A DNA stretch of 12,429 bases from Gammaproteobacteria bacterium (GCA_013138755.1 WTCC01000174.1:1-12429); one strand, 5' to 3'. Shown: positions 1 to 7,487, counted from the stretch's first letter. Numbers and translations are program-made. The notes: generated from the sequence alone by a model not told the origin.

Positions 1-576
1 CATGCTTAAGTTAAATATTACAGGAGAATAGCCTCGTGACTTATTTTCCGTAGACATATGAACAAGAAAGCCAGCTACTCTTTGTTCTGCGGTCATTTTG
101 CCCATAGCAAGCATCATCCTTTGCTTAAGTATAATTTCCCTACTCATTAATTTGAGAAATACGTTAGATAAAGCTGGATATTGTTTCATCATCTCCTCAA
201 ATTCAGTTAATGGTATTTTACAGACAGTAGCAGTTTCAAGCGCAACTGCTCCATAGTTTTGTTTTGCATGATTGGAGATATTCAAATCTATAACATCTCC
301 CTGAAAATAAAAACCAGTTATTTGTGTATCACCATTTACATTCGTAATATATGTCTTAAAACTACCAGAATGAACAATATAAATAAAACGTAGTTGGTCA
401 CCTGGAAATAATAAGTGTTGACCACGATTCCACCTTTCATTATGTATGGTGGTATCACTGAACTTTTTTCGTTCACTAGTACTTAATATATTGGTAGAAC
501 ATAGATTTCTTACTTTGCACCGATTGCAAATACTATCTAGTGCTTTCAGTTGAGTGATTTTATTCGAGTATTGCAT
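1..576 (-). CDS. fnr: FNR-like Crp/Fnr-family oxygen-sensing transcriptional regulator, 3' end beyond window
   Basis: The ORF from the ATG at 576 is open to the window edge, giving 192 residues. E. coli FNR has about 250, so the HTH recognition region is mostly missing. Seen directly: N-terminal cysteines C17, C20 and C26 in the spacing C-X2-C-X5-C, and C119 in TATVCKIP. These match the four [4Fe-4S] ligands of E. coli FNR (C20, C23, C29, C122). Between them lies a cyclic-nucleotide-like barrel with FPGDQLRFIYIVHSG and GDVIDL, then a dimer-helix stretch (REIILKQRMMLAMG) and the start of the DNA-binding domain (SPVIFNLSM). Known of the family: the cluster is lost on exposure to O2, and the dimer binds TTGATNNNNATCAA. 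The SD before this start is weak (GAGAG), but the 16 residues before the first Cys fit the family. The symbol is by family; anr or etrA would be equivalent. No FNR box was seen upstream of the gene itself. Confidence 0.93.
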   Translation of the reverse strand, partial: MQYSNKITQLKALDSICNRCKVRNLCSTNILSTSERKKFSDTTIHNERWNRGQHLLFPGDQLRFIYIVHSGSFKTYITNVNGDTQITGFYFQGDVIDLNISNHAKQNYGAVALETATVCKIPLTEFEEMMKQYPALSNVFLKLMSREIILKQRMMLAMGKMTAEQRVAGFLVHMSTENKSRGYSPVIFNLSM

Positions 577-714
577 GATACTTTCTCTCTATGACTGATA
601 TAAATACCAATCCTTTTTTCTCATTTATTCACCTTACAAAGAAAGGCTAATTTATGCTTAATATAAATTAACTTCAAGCTCTGTGCTTATTACATCAAGA
701 ACTTTTTACATTAG

Positions 715-786
715 TTGAGCGCCTCTTCGGGTCGATAACTGGCATTAAAAAGCACCCAGCAAATCCATGCAAGGGTGCTAGTAGCC
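715..786. repeat. Terminator-linked repeat, copy 1
   Basis: This stretch matches 5928-6005. Both read TTGAGC..CTCTT..GGGTCGATAAC.GGCA.TAAAAAGCACCC, then a hairpin arm GGGTGC.AG.AGCC, with different hairpin loops. It lies between the 54-aa gene and the FNR-like gene, in a region (577-978) with no other gene seen on either strand. Confidence 0.65.
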
Positions 787-866
787 CCAACGTCAATTGT
801 CAGTAAAAAGATGAAAAGACTAATAATCCATCATCGACTAAATCAATAATAGTGGAATAATTCTAT
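744..866. repeat. Diverged copy of the hsp20 3' untranslated region and terminator
   Basis: Compared by eye with 7399-7487. The hairpin with its AATCCAT loop aligns, as does the following GTGCTAGTA. After an extra 35 bases or so here, ATCCATCATCGACTAAATCAATAATA aligns in part with ATCCGTCGTCGACTAGATTA at 7451-7470, then GAATAATT in both. At hsp20 the similarity stops at the stop codon, so this copy may mark a lost paralogue or a mobile 3' element. Confidence 0.55.
746..779 (-). terminator. Intrinsic terminator, minus strand
   Basis: Read on the minus strand: AGCACCC, a loop of about 15 bases, GGGTGCT, then a short T run (TTTTAATG). It is oriented to end transcripts from the 54-aa gene at 979-1143, about 200 bases upstream of it. 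The loop is large and the T run short, so efficiency is uncertain. Confidence 0.6.
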
Positions 867-885
867 ATTTGTATAAACTATCAAA

Positions 886-975
886 TATTGAACGTCCGCT
901 TCGGGTAGCGACCTTTTAGTAAGTCTTTAACAGCGAAACAGTCCAGTGGTCGCTTACCGGCTAATAGCTAATATT
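886..975. repeat. Dispersed intergenic repeat, copy A
   Basis: Starts with GAACGTCCGCTTCGGGTAGC and contains the 18-mer CAGTGGTCGCTTACCGGC at 944-961. The 18-mer recurs exactly at 1465-1482 and in degraded form near 5557-5574. The copy ends just before the stop codon of the 54-aa gene. No ORF is seen inside it. Confidence 0.65.
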
Positions 976-978
976 CCG

Positions 979-1143
979 TTAATTACTCCAGATTACGCTG
1001 CCATCAGGGTCTGTTACTATCACAATAAAGTACTCACCTGACGCCCAGTTGGCACGGGTAATAGCGCCTTCACTACTATAGTAATTATCCAAGGTAGCCC
1101 ATGGTTGAGACTCATTGTTTGGCTTGTACTTGACTGTCCACAT
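979..1143 (-). CDS. Small 54-residue protein of unknown function, predicted FNR-activated
   Basis: The ORF starts MWTVKYKPNN and ends TDPDGSVIWSN, 54 residues, acidic to neutral and rich in Trp and Tyr, with no cysteine, signal peptide or membrane segment. A strong SD (AAGGAGAATAATATG, GGAG seven bases before ATG) makes it a real gene despite its size. The apparent layout is strand (WTVKY), helix (SSEGAITRANWAS), strand (EYFIVIVT) and a DPDG turn. This resembles small one-domain proteins of the DUF2188 kind in outline only; no family is assigned. It is preceded by a well-formed FNR box and -10 (1255-1297), leaving a 5' leader of about 105 bases, and followed by a terminator at 746-779. It is the gene nearest the FNR-like regulator and likely responds to oxygen limitation (inference). 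Confidence 0.8.
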   Translation of the reverse strand: MWTVKYKPNNESQPWATLDNYYSSEGAITRANWASGEYFIVIVTDPDGSVIWSN

Positions 1144-1254
1144 ATTATTCTCCTTAACTTAAAAGCAGTGCGAGTCATAATGCATAGGTGCTGTAGTTGT
1201 GACTATTTATTATTTTTTAATAACTAGAACATCACCATGATTACATAAGGTTTA

Positions 1255-1297
1255 TTTATAAACTTTATTACCATAATGAAAAATTGATATTTGTCAA
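1255..1297 (-). promoter_or_regulatory. FNR-type class II promoter of the 54-aa gene
   Basis: On the minus strand the site TTGACAAATATCAA (1284-1297) matches the FNR consensus at 9 of 10 positions. A -10 element TATAAA (1255-1260) lies 33 bases away, centre to centre, and no -35 is needed. This places the box near -42.5, as in class II FNR activation. Predicted transcription start is near 1248. Confidence 0.7.
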
Positions 1298-1387
1298 TTT
1301 ATAGAAGGATGTTGGTATTTAATTATATGTTAATGTTTTGGATTTAACGTAGTAGTTTAGAAGCGGATGTGTCAGAAATTTTTATAG

Positions 1388-1498
1388 TTGTCGAACGACC
1401 GCTATGGGCTGTGACTTCAACTGGTCGACGCGACCCTTGAGCAGGTTATTAACTTCGGAATATTCAGTGGTCGCTTACCGGCCAACAGCAGTCAGTTA
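1388..1498. repeat. Dispersed intergenic repeat, copy B (composite)
   Basis: Contains GACTTCAACTGGTCGACGCG at 1413-1432, the reverse complement of a motif found at 6057-6076 and 8835-8859. It also contains CAGTGGTCGCTTACCGGC at 1465-1482, identical to copy A. It therefore joins the two repeat types and suggests they are halves of one longer element. It lies between the 1611-2180 operon terminator and the promoter of the 54-aa gene. No gene is seen in 1144-1610. Confidence 0.65.
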
Positions 1499-1505
1499 GC
1501 ACAAA

Positions 1506-1536
1506 CAAAAACGGCTCCCGAAGGAGCCGTTTTTTA
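1506..1536. terminator. Strong bidirectional intrinsic terminator
   Basis: AACGGCTCC, loop CGAA, GGAGCCGTT, followed by T6 on the plus strand and by a T-rich tail on the minus strand. The tight 9-bp stem and tetraloop make this a clear rho-independent terminator. On the minus strand it ends the LVIVD/outer-membrane operon. Confidence 0.93.
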
Positions 1537-1610
1537 ATTATTTGCAGTATTAAGTTTTCTCTCCATTCCAAAAGAAGCAAGCTAGCATACATCAAACATT
1601 TTCCAAGTGA

Positions 1611-2180
1611 TCAAAAGCCGAAGACCACTCCCAGTCCAATCGTACCAAAGTCATAATCAGGTTTATCAAGATACTGCATATACTCAATATTCAAAGCTAT
1701 ATTATTCCCGACCCCAATATCTACTCCAACACCATATGAAATCCCTGAATTAGCCTCAGTTGATTCCAGTGCTGGGATACTTGGTAATGAAGCCGTTCCT
1801 TTAACTTTGCTTACGCCCAGTACACCATATATCGAAAATGATTCGTTCAGATTGAAATGTCCGGTACCATAAACACCAATGATAGAATCCAGCTCCAGTG
1901 TAGCGTCAAATCCATCAACACCAAACTCTGACAGAAATTGAGTATCATCCTGTAACCCAAGCCCAAGACGACCTTCAATTGAAAAACTTGGATGGAAATA
2001 GTGTCCAAAACGGCCTATTAATGCTGTTGGATTAAACTCCTGTGAAATACCATCTTCGCTATAATTTCCGATGCCGTACTGAATACCGAAATAGTTTTTA
2101 TCATTGGAATCGGCTATTCCCGCTCTCGTAAAAAAAAGTAGCGTCCTTGCCAGCACTATAAAAACAAATTTGTTTTTCAT
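1611..2180 (-). CDS. Outer-membrane beta-barrel protein (OmpA/OmpX-like porin family)
   Basis: 189 residues. The first 23 act as a signal peptide (MKNKFVFIVLARTLLFF), with likely cleavage after GIA at 23/24; the arginine within the hydrophobic core is unusual. The mature part shows alternating hydrophobic strands rich in Gly and aromatic residues, for example KNYFGIQYGIG, FSIEGRLGLGL, SIYGVLGVSKV and IALNIEYMQYL. It ends in GLGVVFGF with a C-terminal Phe, the signal read by the BAM assembly machinery. Length and strand number fit the 8-stranded barrel family (OMP_b-brl type). SD AGGATAAAGTTATG precedes the start. The gene lies 25 bases after the LVIVD lipoprotein gene and shares its transcript; the two may form an envelope assembly. 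Substrate or ligand unknown. Confidence 0.85.
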   Translation of the reverse strand: MKNKFVFIVLARTLLFFTRAGIADSNDKNYFGIQYGIGNYSEDGISQEFNPTALIGRFGHYFHPSFSIEGRLGLGLQDDTQFLSEFGVDGFDATLELDSIIGVYGTGHFNLNESFSIYGVLGVSKVKGTASLPSIPALESTEANSGISYGVGVDIGVGNNIALNIEYMQYLDKPDYDFGTIGLGVVFGF

Positions 2181-2205
2181 AACTTTATCCTATTTATATT
2201 TCTAG

Positions 2206-5200
2206 TTATTTTATGATTACCAGACCGCCGCCGCCGTCAGCAACATAGGCGCGACCACCAATAACTTCGACATCAGTTGCCTCACCCGCAGTGTCAGCAT
2301 GGTCTACCAATAATGGCGCTGCCACTTCAGTCCAATCAATTTTTGCGACACCGGCCGTGCCATAAGCAACAAAGAAATAATGTTTATCATTCAGTGCCTG
2401 ATAAAACATACCCAAGGCGCCACCACTCAGATCAGCCAAGTCTCCGCTACCACCAAGAGATGGATCCTGCAATTTGAAACGTGCTACTGCTTCCGGACGC
2501 TCACCAATGGTGGCTGGTTCCCATATATCATTTGGATCCATACCTACTGGCAGTGGCTTGATCAGGTCGGCAATGGTATAAACCACCATGCCAAAACTGT
2601 CGTAAGTGAAATAGACATGAGCATCAACAACCTTCACGTTAACGCTCCTACCGTCGGCCTTACCGTACTTGAATACACCAGGAATTTCTTCTTCAATCTT
2701 AATAGGCTCAAAAACCTTAACCAGCGCCATGTTTGCTACATCAGTAACATCAACAACACCGATGCCGGCATATCCGGCAGCAACAAACGCATACTTCCTG
2801 ATATTGCTTGCATCGCTGGTATCACTCCACAGCGCGACGCCTGTGGCATGGCCAAGCGATGGCTTGGCCTGGGTATCGCCGCCGATATTGCCGGCAACAT
2901 AGTCAGTCACAGCGGATGGATCCTTGTTCAGATCATACACGGTGAGACCATTGCTACCGTCAGCAACAAAGGCAAGGTGGCCATCAAGCGCAACCTGGTA
3001 GGCGTGATCCTGCATACTCAGATCACCAACACTGCCGGTATCCAGATTGTGTTCGTAAATATCACTCAATAGCGGCTTGAGTAATACCGGCACTTCAGCC
3101 ATAGACATGTCTGCCAGACTGACCCGGCGCATACCACGGCTTTGTGACATAACAAACGCATTCTGTTTGCTTTCATCCAGTACGATGTCATAGGCATGCG
3201 GAGTCGGATTGATAACTTCTGTACCATTATCGACTGGATACTCATCCTGCAGGGTATTGGCCAACAGATGAACATCATCGGTAGGAATACATCTTTCTGC
3301 ATCGGCTATTTGCCATACTGACATGCCATGCGGACCATCAGCAAGGAACAACAGATTGCCATAACTGGCGACACCTGCTGAATGGCCGATTGAAATACCG
3401 TTGGTACTTATAGAACCATCCGCTTCACGGTATAATTCATCGGTTGTTGCCATGTGCACCAACACATCGAAACCATCATCAGTCGGCAGTGTCAGGTTGA
3501 TAATATCAATAAAACTGATGCCGCCACCACCCGAAGCCATGACCACATCCACCTGCCCTGGAGTCGTGGCATTCATGGCAGGCATCAACATAAAGCTATT
3601 ACCATGACCACTAACCTCACCTGTCAACAGCAGTGTCGGTGACTCATACAACCATTCACCTAACGATTCATTATCCGTCGCATCATGTGGTGTCATGTCA
3701 TAAGAAGTAATGAATTCATAGTCTGGCCAATGATCACCGAGCGGAGGCAATGTATCATTATCATACGGAGCAGAAGGGCCACGCCAGGCAGTGGGGTTAT
3801 CAGCATTTCCGATTGCGACCAGACCGGCAAAATGATCTGAGAAGAAAACTCTGTTGCCCGCAATATCAACCTTAACATCGATGATACCGGCTTCTTTCAG
3901 CATACCTGAGCCAAAATGTGGAAACAGGCTGGCAGATGAAGCCCCAGTTGGTACACCCGGGCCATTGGCCGGTACGGCTGGCGCATAACCCATGTAACTA
4001 GCTGTGAGGAAATTTTCAAACGGATTAGTAAGTGCTGGATCGTAGGGACCAGTGGTAGGGTCGTTATAGCCCGTTACATCAACCGCCACCATACCGCCAA
4101 GTGCATAAGCAATATAGGCAATCGTTTGTCCACCAAATGTGGCAACCTCCACTTTACGGGCATCGTAATAATGTTTGCCGTAGCGATCGAATGCAGCCCA
4201 AGGTGCAGGTTCATCAACGCCATTGTGCCAGACTTCCTCAATTTCAAAGCTGGCCTGCCGATAATCAGGCATGCCGGTAAATGCATCAAGATATTTTTCA
4301 CCTGAAATGTCATCAATATGAACCAGGTCAGCGACAACCTCATCAATAAACCAGTCCTCTAAAACACTGGCATCGGTATACAGATTATATCGTCCAACCT
4401 GTTCAAGCGTTTCCGGGTCGAAAATACCCATACCCAGAAAATCCATAGCGACAAACAACATACCTTTGTCATCAACAACAGCAGGGTCTTTATATAAAGT
4501 CAGTGACTTTGGACCACCCCATGGCTTCTCACCAGCATACTGCAAAGTATAAACTTCATCTGCAGTAATGGGGTCTCCGTCACCGTCGATCAGTAAGGTA
4601 CCATCGACTTCCCTGGCTGCCGGATCAAAAAGATTAGCAAGTTTTGTTTTGTGCAGTCCGTAGGCTTCATCAGCGATAATAAGCTGATCAACATCGTTAG
4701 CATCATTATATACAGCCAGTGATGTAATGGGAGCATGGATACCGGAGATCTCCTCATCAGTAATGATGGCGCCACCACCCTCTGCGAAAATAATGCCATC
4801 CTGAAAATAGTTAACAGCCACACTGAGGACCGTGACCATATTGGTGGGATCAGTAACATTGATAACGGTTATCCCTTTATCACCCATTGATACCAGAGCG
4901 TAATAGATAGCTGAGTTTGCGGGATACTCAACAATATCCACATCCAGAATAAAGCCTGCCACTGGCAAGCTGTATTTGGCGCTTTCGGTAACACCTACCT
5001 GTGTCGCCCTTAGATCATTGGCAACGTTGTAAAAAGTCCAGTTATCGGGGCCACCCATTGTCACAACGGTAGAAGAACCACCGATACGGGCCTGACTATC
5101 CAATGATACTGGCAACGGTACGTCACATAAGCTTAGATTCTTAAAAAATCCGTTGCCATCGCCACAACCTTGCATGCTCACTCCTACCCCTAGAAATAAA

Positions 5201-5259
5201 GCAATCACTAATATTGAACCCGCAAGAGTTGATCCGCTTCCAAAATACAACTTATTCAT
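2206..5259 (-). CDS. Large LVIVD-repeat beta-propeller lipoprotein
   Basis: 1017 residues. The N-terminus is a lipoprotein signal: hydrophobic stretch 12-28, lipobox SMQGC, lipidated Cys32, then GDGNG. The rest carries repeated units of the form (Y/F)-(V/A)-x-G-x-x-G-(I/L)-x-V-(I/V)-(D/N)-V-(T/S)-D-P, the LVIVD repeat. Clear ones are near residues 117-146 (GDKGITVINVTDPTNM), 385-400 (GGMVAVDVTGYNDP), 640, 766, about 836 (GIGVVDVTDVANM) and 1001-1017 (YVADGGGGLVIIK). Such repeats fold as propeller blades; roughly 1000 residues would suit two propellers (inference). Asp- and Gly-rich loops could bind Ca2+. No CXXCH heme motif, kinase or protease signature is seen. SD GGAGACGATAATG supports the start. 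It is the first gene of the operon, with an FNR-type promoter at 5323-5364. No enzymatic role is assigned. Confidence 0.85.
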   Translation of the reverse strand: MNKLYFGSGSTLAGSILVIALFLGVGVSMQGCGDGNGFFKNLSLCDVPLPVSLDSQARIGGSSTVVTMGGPDNWTFYNVANDLRATQVGVTESAKYSLPVAGFILDVDIVEYPANSAIYYALVSMGDKGITVINVTDPTNMVTVLSVAVNYFQDGIIFAEGGGAIITDEEISGIHAPITSLAVYNDANDVDQLIIADEAYGLHKTKLANLFDPAAREVDGTLLIDGDGDPITADEVYTLQYAGEKPWGGPKSLTLYKDPAVVDDKGMLFVAMDFLGMGIFDPETLEQVGRYNLYTDASVLEDWFIDEVVADLVHIDDISGEKYLDAFTGMPDYRQASFEIEEVWHNGVDEPAPWAAFDRYGKHYYDARKVEVATFGGQTIAYIAYALGGMVAVDVTGYNDPTTGPYDPALTNPFENFLTASYMGYAPAVPANGPGVPTGASSASLFPHFGSGMLKEAGIIDVKVDIAGNRVFFSDHFAGLVAIGNADNPTAWRGPSAPYDNDTLPPLGDHWPDYEFITSYDMTPHDATDNESLGEWLYESPTLLLTGEVSGHGNSFMLMPAMNATTPGQVDVVMASGGGGISFIDIINLTLPTDDGFDVLVHMATTDELYREADGSISTNGISIGHSAGVASYGNLLFLADGPHGMSVWQIADAERCIPTDDVHLLANTLQDEYPVDNGTEVINPTPHAYDIVLDESKQNAFVMSQSRGMRRVSLADMSMAEVPVLLKPLLSDIYEHNLDTGSVGDLSMQDHAYQVALDGHLAFVADGSNGLTVYDLNKDPSAVTDYVAGNIGGDTQAKPSLGHATGVALWSDTSDASNIRKYAFVAAGYAGIGVVDVTDVANMALVKVFEPIKIEEEIPGVFKYGKADGRSVNVKVVDAHVYFTYDSFGMVVYTIADLIKPLPVGMDPNDIWEPATIGERPEAVARFKLQDPSLGGSGDLADLSGGALGMFYQALNDKHYFFVAYGTAGVAKIDWTEVAAPLLVDHADTAGEATDVEVIGGRAYVADGGGGLVIIK

Positions 5260-5322
5260 TATCGTCTCCAGTTAAAATAACCAAGCACCCGCCCAGTTAA
5301 AAACATCACTATCAATGTGGGC

Positions 5323-5364
5323 ACTGTAATAAACATACATATCTGTTTCTATGATCTAAATCAA
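5323..5364 (-). promoter_or_regulatory. FNR-type class II promoter of the LVIVD/OMP operon
   Basis: On the minus strand TTGATTTAGATCAT (5351-5364) matches the FNR consensus at 9 of 10 positions. The hexamer TACAGT (5323-5328), 4 of 6 to TATAAT, lies 32 bases away centre to centre, placing the box at about -41.5. Weak -10 with a good activator site is typical of activator-dependent promoters. Predicted start is near 5316. Confidence 0.6.
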
Positions 5365-5449
5365 TTAATTGAGATGGGCTGGTGCTATTTTGCAACTACA
5401 TATTTCTAACCTTGAGAGTTGGAAATTCAGGCATAATATCCTGAAGATT

Positions 5450-5590
5450 TATTGTCCGCTATGTATTCTTGCACGGTTTGATGGACACCTTAAATTGGCG
5501 TAATAATATGCTAGGAGGTGTGACCCTTGATGAAATCTTTGACACCGAACTAATCCAACGGTTGTTTACCAGCCAATGGCAGACGGTAGA
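5450..5590. repeat. Degraded dispersed repeat, copy C
   Basis: Begins TTGTCCGCTATG (compare copy A) and from 5521 reads TGACCCTTGATG, then GTTGTTTACCAGCCAATGGC, parallel to copy B (CGACCCTTGAGC then GTCGCTTACCGGCCAACAGC). It sits between the LVIVD promoter and the terminator of the 35-aa gene. Similarity was judged by eye and is partial. Confidence 0.45.
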
Positions 5591-5591
5591 A

Positions 5592-5618
5592 TAAACAAAA
5601 CCCCGCACTCGCGGGGCT
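5592..5618 (-). terminator. Intrinsic terminator, minus strand
   Basis: On the minus strand CCCCGC, loop GAGT, GCGGGG, then TTTTGTTTA. It stands 15 bases past the stop codon of the 35-aa gene, which supports that gene being transcribed and translated as an independent unit. Confidence 0.9.
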
Positions 5619-5632
5619 TCTGATTGATCACT

Positions 5633-5740
5633 TCAAACCATTGGTCCAAGACCAAACAATGTAAGTACCACTACCGACATACAAACAACGACTAACGTTA
5701 ACTTCCTTGCATCATTTTCAATCAATTTCTTTTTATCCAT
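5633..5740 (-). CDS. 35-residue single-span membrane peptide
   Basis: The ORF runs from ATG at 5740 to TGA at 5633. It has an excellent SD (GGAGGAG four bases before ATG, preceded by AATGAA). The charged N-terminus MDKKKLIENDARK is followed by one hydrophobic span, LTLVVVCMSVVVLTLFGLG, ending PMV. Topology is predicted as N-in with one transmembrane helix. A canonical terminator follows directly, so this is a complete one-gene unit flanked by the LVIVD promoter and the ACR3 terminator. A degenerate FNR site lies upstream (5822-5835). Small single-span proteins often act as subunits or modulators of membrane complexes; partner unknown. No family recognised. Confidence 0.75.
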   Translation of the reverse strand: MDKKKLIENDARKLTLVVVCMSVVVLTLFGLGPMV

Positions 5741-5793
5741 CTACTCCTCCTTCATTCCGCGTTAATTGTTAGCATCATTGCTCAACAACCTTG

Positions 5794-5835
5794 AGCGTAC
5801 ACCTGCTGTTCTGTAGAAAACTTGACCTGTGTTAA
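5794..5835 (-). promoter_or_regulatory. Possible weak FNR-type promoter of the 35-aa gene
   Basis: TTAACACAGGTCAA (5822-5835, minus strand) matches the FNR consensus at 7 of 10 positions. A poor -10, TACGCT (5794-5799), lies 32 bases away. The spacing is right but both elements are weak, so it may be chance. Confidence 0.3.
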
Positions 5836-5927
5836 ATAAATGTCCGAGATGAATCGAAGACCGACAGACGGTCATTTCAGAGCTAATTACTCGAATTTCA
5901 TGCTTTGTTAAGTTTTGTGCTACCTAG

Positions 5928-6005
5928 TTGAGCATCTCTTATGGGTCGATAACAGGCAATAAAAAGCACCCCTAAGGAGAAACTATTCTCGGGGTGCCAG
6001 CAGCC
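5928..6005. repeat. Terminator-linked repeat, copy 2
   Basis: Matches 715-786 on both sides of the hairpin (GGGTCGATAACAGGCA.TAAAAAGCACCC and GGGTGCCAGCAGCC), while the loop sequence differs. It lies between the 35-aa gene and ACR3; no gene is seen in 5741-6121. Confidence 0.65.
5958..5997 (-). terminator. Intrinsic terminator of the ACR3 gene
   Basis: On the minus strand GGCACCCCGAGAA, TAGT, TTCTCC, a short bulge, GGGGTGC, then TTTTTATTG. The long stem with a T tract lies about 125 bases after the ACR3 stop codon. Confidence 0.88.
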
Positions 6006-6056
6006 TTGTTTCCAATGTTAGAAAATATGAAACACCAGCAGAGAGATTTAACGCAT

Positions 6057-6110
6057 GTGTTGCGTCGACCGGTTGAGCTCGCCGCCAGTAACGGATGTTC
6101 AGTATTTAGC
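6057..6110. repeat. Dispersed intergenic repeat, copy E
   Basis: GTGTTGCGTCGACCGGTTGA at 6057-6076, ending in TATTTAGC. It matches 8835-8881 (GTGTTGCGTCGATCAGTTGA, ending TATTTAGC) in the same orientation and 1413-1432 inverted. It falls in the 3' leader of the ACR3 transcript, before its terminator. Confidence 0.65.
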
Positions 6111-6121
6111 AGATGGTAAGG

Positions 6122-7240
6122 TTATTTTTGAGTATTCCCCCCGCATTCTTGATGATCTAGATGGCATTCATCAAACAGATAACAGGTTCTTTTGCATAGT
6201 AAAACAAGCATAAGCATCAAAGGGACTTCGATTAGAACACCCACTACAGTCGCTAATGCAGCACCAGACGATAAACCAAAAAGAATAACTGCCGTTGCTA
6301 TAGCAACCTCAAAGTGATTTGAAGCACCAATCATGGCGACAGGTGCAGCATCATGGTATGAGAGCTTTAACCAACGAGAAAATAAAAAATACCCTATCGA
6401 AAAAATGAAAATAGTTTGAATAAAAAGTGGTATAGCAATCCACAGGATAGTAAGTGGATTATTAATGATTACCTCACCTTTGAATGAGAAAAGCAAAATC
6501 AAAGTTAAAAGCAGTGCTGTAATACTGACAGGTGTAAGCCGATGTAAAAACTGGTTTTTAAACCAACCCATACCCTTATATCTAATTATCCACTTTCGAG
6601 AGAAATAACCTGCAACTAAGGGAAGAGCCACATAAATTGAAACAGAAAGAAACATTGTCTGCCATGGCACAGGCATAGAATTTACACCCAGTAATAGTCC
6701 ACCTAATGGACCATAGAGGAAAAGCATCACTAATGAGTTAATTGCTACCATCACCAATGTTAAACCATCATTTCCTTTTGAAAGATAACTCCACATCAGC
6801 ACCATTGCGGTACACGGTGCGATTCCCAACAAGATTGTACCCGCAATATAGCTTCTCCATAACTCCACCTCTTCACCGTTAGCAAGAATTTCTGTTCCAG
6901 GTAAAAAATCTTTAAATAAATAGCCTAAGAAGAAATAGGATATTGCAAACATGGTGAAAGGCTTGATTGCCCAGTTTATAAAAAGGGTAAGTAAAACCGG
7001 TTTTGGGGTCTTTGCTGATTTTAAAACCTGAGAAAAATCAATTTTAACCATGATGGGATACATCATGAAAAAAAGGCACACAGCAATAGGAATAGACACC
7101 TGATGAACTGATAAATCATTTAATGCTGTGGCTACATTGGGAGCTGTTTTACCGAGGAAGATACCACCTGCAATGCAAAGCAATACCCAAACTGTTAAGT
7201 AGCGTTCAAAAATTGATAACCCAGTGACTGTTTTTGCCAT
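6122..7240 (-). CDS. acr3: ACR3-family arsenite efflux transporter
   Basis: 372 residues with about ten hydrophobic spans, the length and layout of bacterial Acr3. It exports arsenite (as trivalent oxyanion) across the inner membrane using the proton motive force. Diagnostic stretches: [16 protein letters not shown] (58-72), [16 protein letters not shown] with the essential Cys143, [30 protein letters not shown] (304-318) and [10 protein letters not shown] with conserved Glu338. The N-terminus and spans are complete; the tail has three extra cysteines (C353, C359, C366) in a His-rich end ([10 protein letters not shown]), which is not universal and might bind metal (inference). The SD is weak (AGG nine bases before ATG). 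No arsR, arsC, arsM or FNR box adjoins, so this is a solitary ars gene with its own terminator. Often named arsB, but it is unrelated to the E. coli ArsB family. Confidence 0.95.
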   Translation of the reverse strand: MAKTVTGLSIFERYLTVWVLLCIAGGIFLGKTAPNVATALNDLSVHQVSIPIAVCLFFMMYPIMVKIDFSQVLKSAKTPKPVLLTLFINWAIKPFTMFAISYFFLGYLFKDFLPGTEILANGEEVELWRSYIAGTILLGIAPCTAMVLMWSYLSKGNDGLTLVMVAINSLVMLFLYGPLGGLLLGVNSMPVPWQTMFLSVSIYVALPLVAGYFSRKWIIRYKGMGWFKNQFLHRLTPVSITALLLTLILLFSFKGEVIINNPLTILWIAIPLFIQTIFIFSIGYFLFSRWLKLSYHDAAPVAMIGASNHFEVAIATAVILFGLSSGAALATVVGVLIEVPLMLMLVLLCKRTCYLFDECHLDHQECGGNTQK

Positions 7241-7349
7241 TATGCAGCCTAAAAGAACACTATTATTACTATTGTGAATTAATTTGTAGAATTTCTATAA
7301 ACAACAATACACTAATCTAGTTAAATATTGCATATTTATGAAAAGCCCA

Positions 7350-7396
7350 ATGTTCGCTTTGGGTTGCGAGGTCAACCGGTCAAGAAAAACCGGGCA
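7350..7396. repeat. Dispersed intergenic repeat, copy F (partial)
   Basis: TGTTCGCTTTGGGTTGCGAG then GTCAACCGGTC recalls copy A (GTCCGCTTCGGGTAGCGACC) and copy E (GTCGACCGGTTGA). It lies between hsp20 and ACR3. Nothing else is seen in 7241-7402, and no convincing -35/-10 pair for ACR3 stands out. Confidence 0.45.
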
Positions 7397-7402
7397 TCAT
7401 AA

Positions 7403-7439
7403 ATAAAAAACACCCAAGACAATCCATACCATGAGTGCT
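7403..7439 (-). terminator. Probable terminator of hsp20
   Basis: On the minus strand AGCACTC, a loop of about 17 bases, GGGTGTT, then TTTTTATTT. The stem includes G-T pairs. It is homologous to the hairpin at 746-779 and lies about 50 bases after the hsp20 stop. Confidence 0.6.
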
Positions 7440-7487
7440 AGTAACCTATCAATCCGTCGTCGACTAGATTAATAATAATTGAATAAT

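Noticed and set aside
577..1610. CRISPR array or phage attachment site to explain the repeats
   Set aside because: The repeat copies are unevenly spaced, degenerate and in both orientations, with no cas, integrase or tRNA gene nearby.
3497..3509. TTGAT and ATCAA inside the LVIVD gene, resembling an FNR box
   Set aside because: The spacer is 3 bases instead of 4 and the site is deep inside a coding region.
2277..3607. Plus-strand open frames opposite the LVIVD gene, up to 230 codons
   Set aside because: The minus-strand frame has the lipoprotein signal, repeats, SD and terminator; the opposite frames overlap one another and lack support.
2206..5259. Multiheme or redox role for the LVIVD lipoprotein
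   Set aside because: No CXXCH motif is present and cysteines are very few.
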